NCBI RefSeq assembly: GCF_964204865.1
Contig: NC_135259.1
Coordinates: forward strand, 5,466,974 to 5,530,973
Length of the DNA stretch: 64,000 nucleotides
Direction of reading: 5' to 3'
From: Styela clava
Taxonomy: Eukaryota > Chordata > Ascidiacea > Stolidobranchia > Styelidae
Shown here: in pieces, positions 59,982-64,000 of the stretch
Layout: every line of letters begins with the position of its first letter
Numbering within the stretch: position 1 is the first letter of the stretch
The notes under the pieces: generated by a model
What the model saw: the letters and a program-made list of their open reading frames with translations, nothing else
Database searches by the model: none
What the model was told of the DNA's origin: nothing
Made by a program: the position numbers and the translations under genes

Positions 59982-61762
59982 ATCTATTCTAGACGATTCA
60001 AGCATTGCTTTGGGAAATAATATCACTGCAATTAAATTGAAAAAAATCTCGCTATATTGAATACAAAATCGTTGCTATCATAAAGGTAAACCAATTCAGC
60101 AACTCGGAATATATTGGCCTTCACAAAGCAATGGAGGCAAAATTGAGAGTTCATGAGCTATGAACTTATGTTCTTTTCTTTGTCTTGAACTTTATATACT
60201 TCACAGCCCATATTGATTTTTTTTTAATTTTAATTACCATGTGATGGTCATACATATCTTTAACTTGTATTTTCTGTCATGATGTATTATCTCAATGTGT
60301 CAAACTTTTAATTAGTGTTCATATTTTGCTTCCAGATGACATAAATGTACAGTATTGTCTTGTTTATTACCTCAGCTTGGAGTATTGACAAGAAAAAGGT
60401 GCCCGTAAATTACGTAAAAAATATTTTAACTCTTTGTTATAATCAGAATTCACAATTAATAGGAATCATAAACAGCCAACAATCAATGAGAATTATATGC
60501 CAAATCCCTCAAAATAAATTTGTCTTGTAAAATCGGAGGAAGGCAAAACATATAGGTAGTTTCCATTCATACAAGTCTTTCAAGAAGACTTGCTCGAGCC
60601 AAACTAAATGAGCATCGTCAGATGATCGGTAAGTCTGCAAGTTGAATCAGCCCTGCAACCTCCTACATAGAAGATAATATTAATTAGTGGGCTATGAACT
60701 AAATTCCTAAATTTAGACACAAACCTATCTACGAGGCATTATGTACCAGCAATGTTACCTACGGTTAACTAAATATGTAATATATATGTCTAATAAATTA
60801 ACCTACTAAAGCATGTTCGATAGGTGCAAACTTTGTGTTATGGAATTGTATCACAGCACCGTTAAGAGAAATAAAAACAGTTTTGCATGACACTCTCTTT
60901 AAATGAAATTTCAATGTTTTAAGCGCAAACATTAAAATTACTAACTTTGTCATTATCTGCAAAATGTTCTACACCAATCTTTACGCTATCGCGTTTGTAA
61001 TCTTCTCTGATAAAAAAAACGTCTATGATGTCCAGAATTACTCTTTACAGCTTGTCTGCCATTCCAGCTTCCCAAGTGAGCAAAACTTCTTAGATATAGA
61101 GATTATTTTCTTTCGTTACAGGCGCAAAAAGGCAGGCACTACACGTAAAGTAGACGCCGAGTAGCAAAAGCGAGCGGAAAACGGTCGCGAAAGGCGACGA
61201 GAAATATGTGCATTGGAGCGTATCATGAAATACAATCTTTCGCGTGTAGTCTTATGGAGTGACGTCAGAGTTGCCTATCATGTTGTTTAATGTCATTGCT
61301 CTAATAAAGCAATAAAGCATTATGGGAAATCGACAAATTTAAACCACGTGATTGACTGGGGAAAACCCGAGTCTTGTGAACAAAACAAACATCCTCAGAA
61401 GGAAGTGGCAATTTAATAAGGCAGGGTAAGTTTTAGTACTACGATCAAAATAATTAAAGTTTGTGAAAATAGGGTTCCGTATAACAATATTAACAAAGTT
61501 GAACGGGTAATCTGCATAGGTAAAATCAATATCATTGGTTTACAAATTAGTTACCGGTACCGTACCGTTACGGCGTTACCAGTACGATATGGCTGTATTA
61601 ACATCATAGCCAAAACATTGCATAAAACGTTAATAGCTGTTTATTGGCTTATTAAGTATGCACGATATTGGGCTTTGAAGGAGCAATACGTCAGGATATA
61701 TTTACGGTCAGGTTTCGAAAGTAATAGGGTATATTATTCCAAACATTTGACCCCGGTATTTT
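59982..61762. other. Unassigned interval
   Basis: No domain-bearing frame. A CRE octamer TGACGTCA lies at 61260-61267. A short stretch of GGTACCGTACCGTTACGG-like sequence lies near 61555-61573. Confidence 0.35.
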
Positions 61763-62757
61763 TCAAAGATTGCTGGGTTCGATTCGAAGTAAATCTTTGA
61801 ACTTGGTAGGATCCTTCACTGGCTGATCTGGTGTTGTGGTCCTGTACTGATGACTGAGTCTTGAAGTAACCCCGAAAAGCTCTAGGCAACATGTTGTGAG
61901 TGAATTGATACATAATTTTGGCTCGAATGTGTGGACACCATCATTTGAGAATATTGAATAGTTTATATAGTTCAGATCCAGGTTTGAGGACTGGACGACA
62001 TTTGTCAAAAATCGAATTGCTTTGTTTTGTAAAGATTTAATTTTGCGGCTGTGGCTCTTCCGGAGACACGATCCCCAAACTGTTATCCCATATGATTGGA
62101 ATAGGGCAAAATATACCAGCCTCAGGGTACACCTGGGTAGATAATTTAGAAGTTTGCATATTATTCCTACAGCTCTCGAAAGTTTTGCTATAATAAAGTC
62201 AATATGTTTGTCCCATCTCAATTTATTGTATATTGTGATGCCCAAATATTTGTATGACTGGACTAATTCTAGTAAGTTGCTATTTATGGTAACATTGAAC
62301 GGAGCATTGGTCTCAGTGGTGGTTGGACAAATCAGAATAGGTTTTGAGTTGTTTATGTTTATTTATAGTCAATTTATTGCTGGCCATCCAGTTTGCGACC
62401 TTATTTAGTTCAATATCAACTTTTTGTTTCAGTTGCACCAAAAAGACTTGGAAGATTTTGAGAGTGCCGTATCGTCAGCGAACAATTTTGTAAAAAGGGA
62501 AGTCATTAAAAAAAATTAAACATAGCAATGGGGCCTGATTTGCCCTGTGGAACTCCACGTGTTATGGGTAAATATGATGATTCGGCTGTACCAATTTTGA
62601 CAAATTGCAGGCGATTTGTTGAGAAGCTTTTTAGGAGCAATTTAGCGTTGCCACGGATACCATAGTGCTGCAGTTTCTTTATTAGTATACTTTGGTCAAC
62701 TGTATGCCTTTTGTAGATCAAGAAAAATGCAACAAGTGTATTGGTGGTTCTCTAGAG
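61763..62757 (-). mobile_element. Second LINE fragment (reverse transcriptase)
   Basis: Reads right to left. 62721-62506 carries the middle of RT (LQHYGIRGNAKLLLKSF, then GVPQGKSGPI). 62245-61763 carries the thumb/C-terminal region (MGITIYNKLRWDKHIDFI, 'YGITVWGSC', KIKSLQNKAIRFL). The YADD motif should lie between but is in a broken stretch. The order and motifs fit a CR1/Jockey-like RT distinct from the LINE at 46.7-57.1 kb. 5' truncated and dead. Confidence 0.82.
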
Positions 62758-64000
62758 CAGGGCTTTCCAAACCTTTGAGCTCGCGGCCCCTTTCAATATA
62801 TTCAAATTTTTCGCGGTCCTTGTTCAAGGTAATAATGCTAAACAGTTCGAAATATGCATTTTTGATGTTGCATTGACACAGCTAATTCCCAGCTATTAGT
62901 AGGCCTTCTCAATAACAAAAACAAGCACATAATTACTCAGATCAAGGTGACTCAATTATTCAATGTAATTGGTGTGAATGGTTTTGTCGTGACGTCGCAG
63001 TCAAGACCCAATGTTTGTTTATGCAGGCCTAAATGATGCATTACAATGTCTGGCCACCGACGGTCTGCTCCTTATTCGGAATTGTTCACTCTTATTGATC
63101 AAACTTAGCATAAGGCATCGGTTTGTGCGCCTCAAATTATCAGGGAAGAAACTCATGGCGCACCTACACGAAAAATATGCTGCTTCAAAATAAAACACAA
63201 TTTAGTCATCGTTAATATGCACTTTATGCCCTTTGAAACGAATCAAGGTTAACTTTTCTTTCTTATCTCTGCCTAGTTTTTCTTTGAAATGCTAAAAAAT
63301 CACTCATGTTCGATAAACTCGGTTCAGTAAGTGAATAAACTGCAGCCTGCGAAATTGCAGCATGTATGGTTTACTTCTTCTGTTACGTAACAATAGACCC
63401 CTACGTAACATAAAGTAAACAATATAGAACGGTGAAATAAATTTGATTAATATACACATCATTTGCAATAATGAGAAACAACAAAACGTTTAGAACAAAT
63501 AAAATATGTGATATATATTCCGATTCGCCCGATATATATATATTCCGATGCGACAGATGATCGCCTTTGGGAGCCGGCATCGTTATGCAAGCACGCGCAA
63601 ATCGGGTCTTACGATCAGAATAAGCATTGTTATACAAGATGACCGTGTTTTCCCGAAAATATGACCAAGCCTGAATTTCAAAAATGATTTTAATATAAGC
63701 GCGCGTAATGAAAGTGCGTCGTTTCAATTTTGCTAGGGCGTCGCAAAATTTTGTAATGGTGTTATAATAAATACGTTTTTTTGTAGATAAAGAATATTTT
63801 CCTTTATTTCAAGAAGCGTTGTGCACTCCCATCCCCTTTGCGATTTCGTATTTTTGTAAAGCAGGCTTTTCTACCATGGCCTATTAAGTGGGATTTCACT
63901 GAATGTCGTTAGGTTTTGTTTGTTCGTTTATATGAAACTCATTGCAATTGAGACGACCACGTCTATAACTCTGTTTTATTTTGTATGTCAATATTTATTC
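62758..64000. other. Right-hand interval with possible hAT end
   Basis: At 62758 a hAT-like tip 'cagggctttccaaacc' with GCGGCCCC follows a ctctagag 8-mer, a common hAT target type. No partner end was found before the window edge. No gene can be supported in the remainder. Confidence 0.4.

Noticed and set aside
1..64000. CRISPR arrays, bacterial operons, ribosome-binding sites or an integrated virus
   Set aside because: The DNA is eukaryotic by introns, poly(A) signals and transposon content. I saw no spaced short repeats of CRISPR type and no viral structural or polymerase gene; the reverse transcriptases belong to LINEs.

Overview
The window is AT-rich animal (metazoan) nuclear DNA with multi-exon genes, GT-AG introns, AATAAA poly(A) signals, tRNA-derived SINEs, LINEs, hAT elements and a P-element/THAP-type transposase. 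Chordate-like NUBP1, DESI1 and DPM3 proteins sit in a compact gene block beside a very large CCP (sushi) locus. An invertebrate deuterostome, most likely a tunicate, fits best, but I cannot prove the taxon from this sequence.

Layout. (1) 1-4.5 kb holds non-coding repeats: a 104-bp minisatellite, a 1.1-kb-spaced direct repeat and a possible hAT remnant. (2) 4.6-23.1 kb holds a divergent pair of secreted, tyrosine-rich CCP genes. The minus-strand gene has 12 coding exons, 10 CCP exons and a predicted 637 aa. The plus-strand gene has 22 coding exons, 20 CCPs and a predicted 1,315 aa. In both, each CCP is one phase-1 exon, the first coding exon is 73 nt, and a canonical CCP and an unusually short 168-nt CCP exon come early. 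They look like products of one inverted duplication followed by separate exon expansion. (3) 23.1-27.3 kb is intergenic, with a 111-bp tandem repeat. (4) 27.3-31.7 kb on the minus strand is an apparently intact 11-exon THAP9/P-element-type transposase gene of 756 aa. (5) 33.4-41.6 kb is a compact block of conserved genes: DPM3 (+), NUBP1 (-), DESI1 (+) and a BRC-repeat (BRCA2-like) gene (-) that has no visible DNA-binding domain. (6) 41.7-57.1 kb is a transposon graveyard. It has SINEs, an inverted GGCCCAT repeat and a 3.05-kb hAT element with TIRs and a transposase broken by a 7-nt duplication. It also has a LINE interrupted by two hAT insertions, one of 5.0 kb with a perfect 8-bp target duplication and a large inverted-repeat element inside. 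(7) 57.1-64 kb contains a 1.18-kb non-autonomous hAT element, a LINE fragment and otherwise unassigned DNA.

How things work together. The CCP genes encode secreted modular proteins whose domains can be duplicated or dropped without breaking frame, since all internal CCP introns are phase 1. The housekeeping block covers dolichol-phosphate-mannose synthesis (DPM3), cytosolic Fe-S assembly (NUBP1), a PPPDE-fold peptidase (DESI1) and a RAD51-binding-type protein (BRC repeats). Nothing suggests these four share a pathway. All exon boundaries are predictions from splice consensus, frame and domain continuity, without transcript data.
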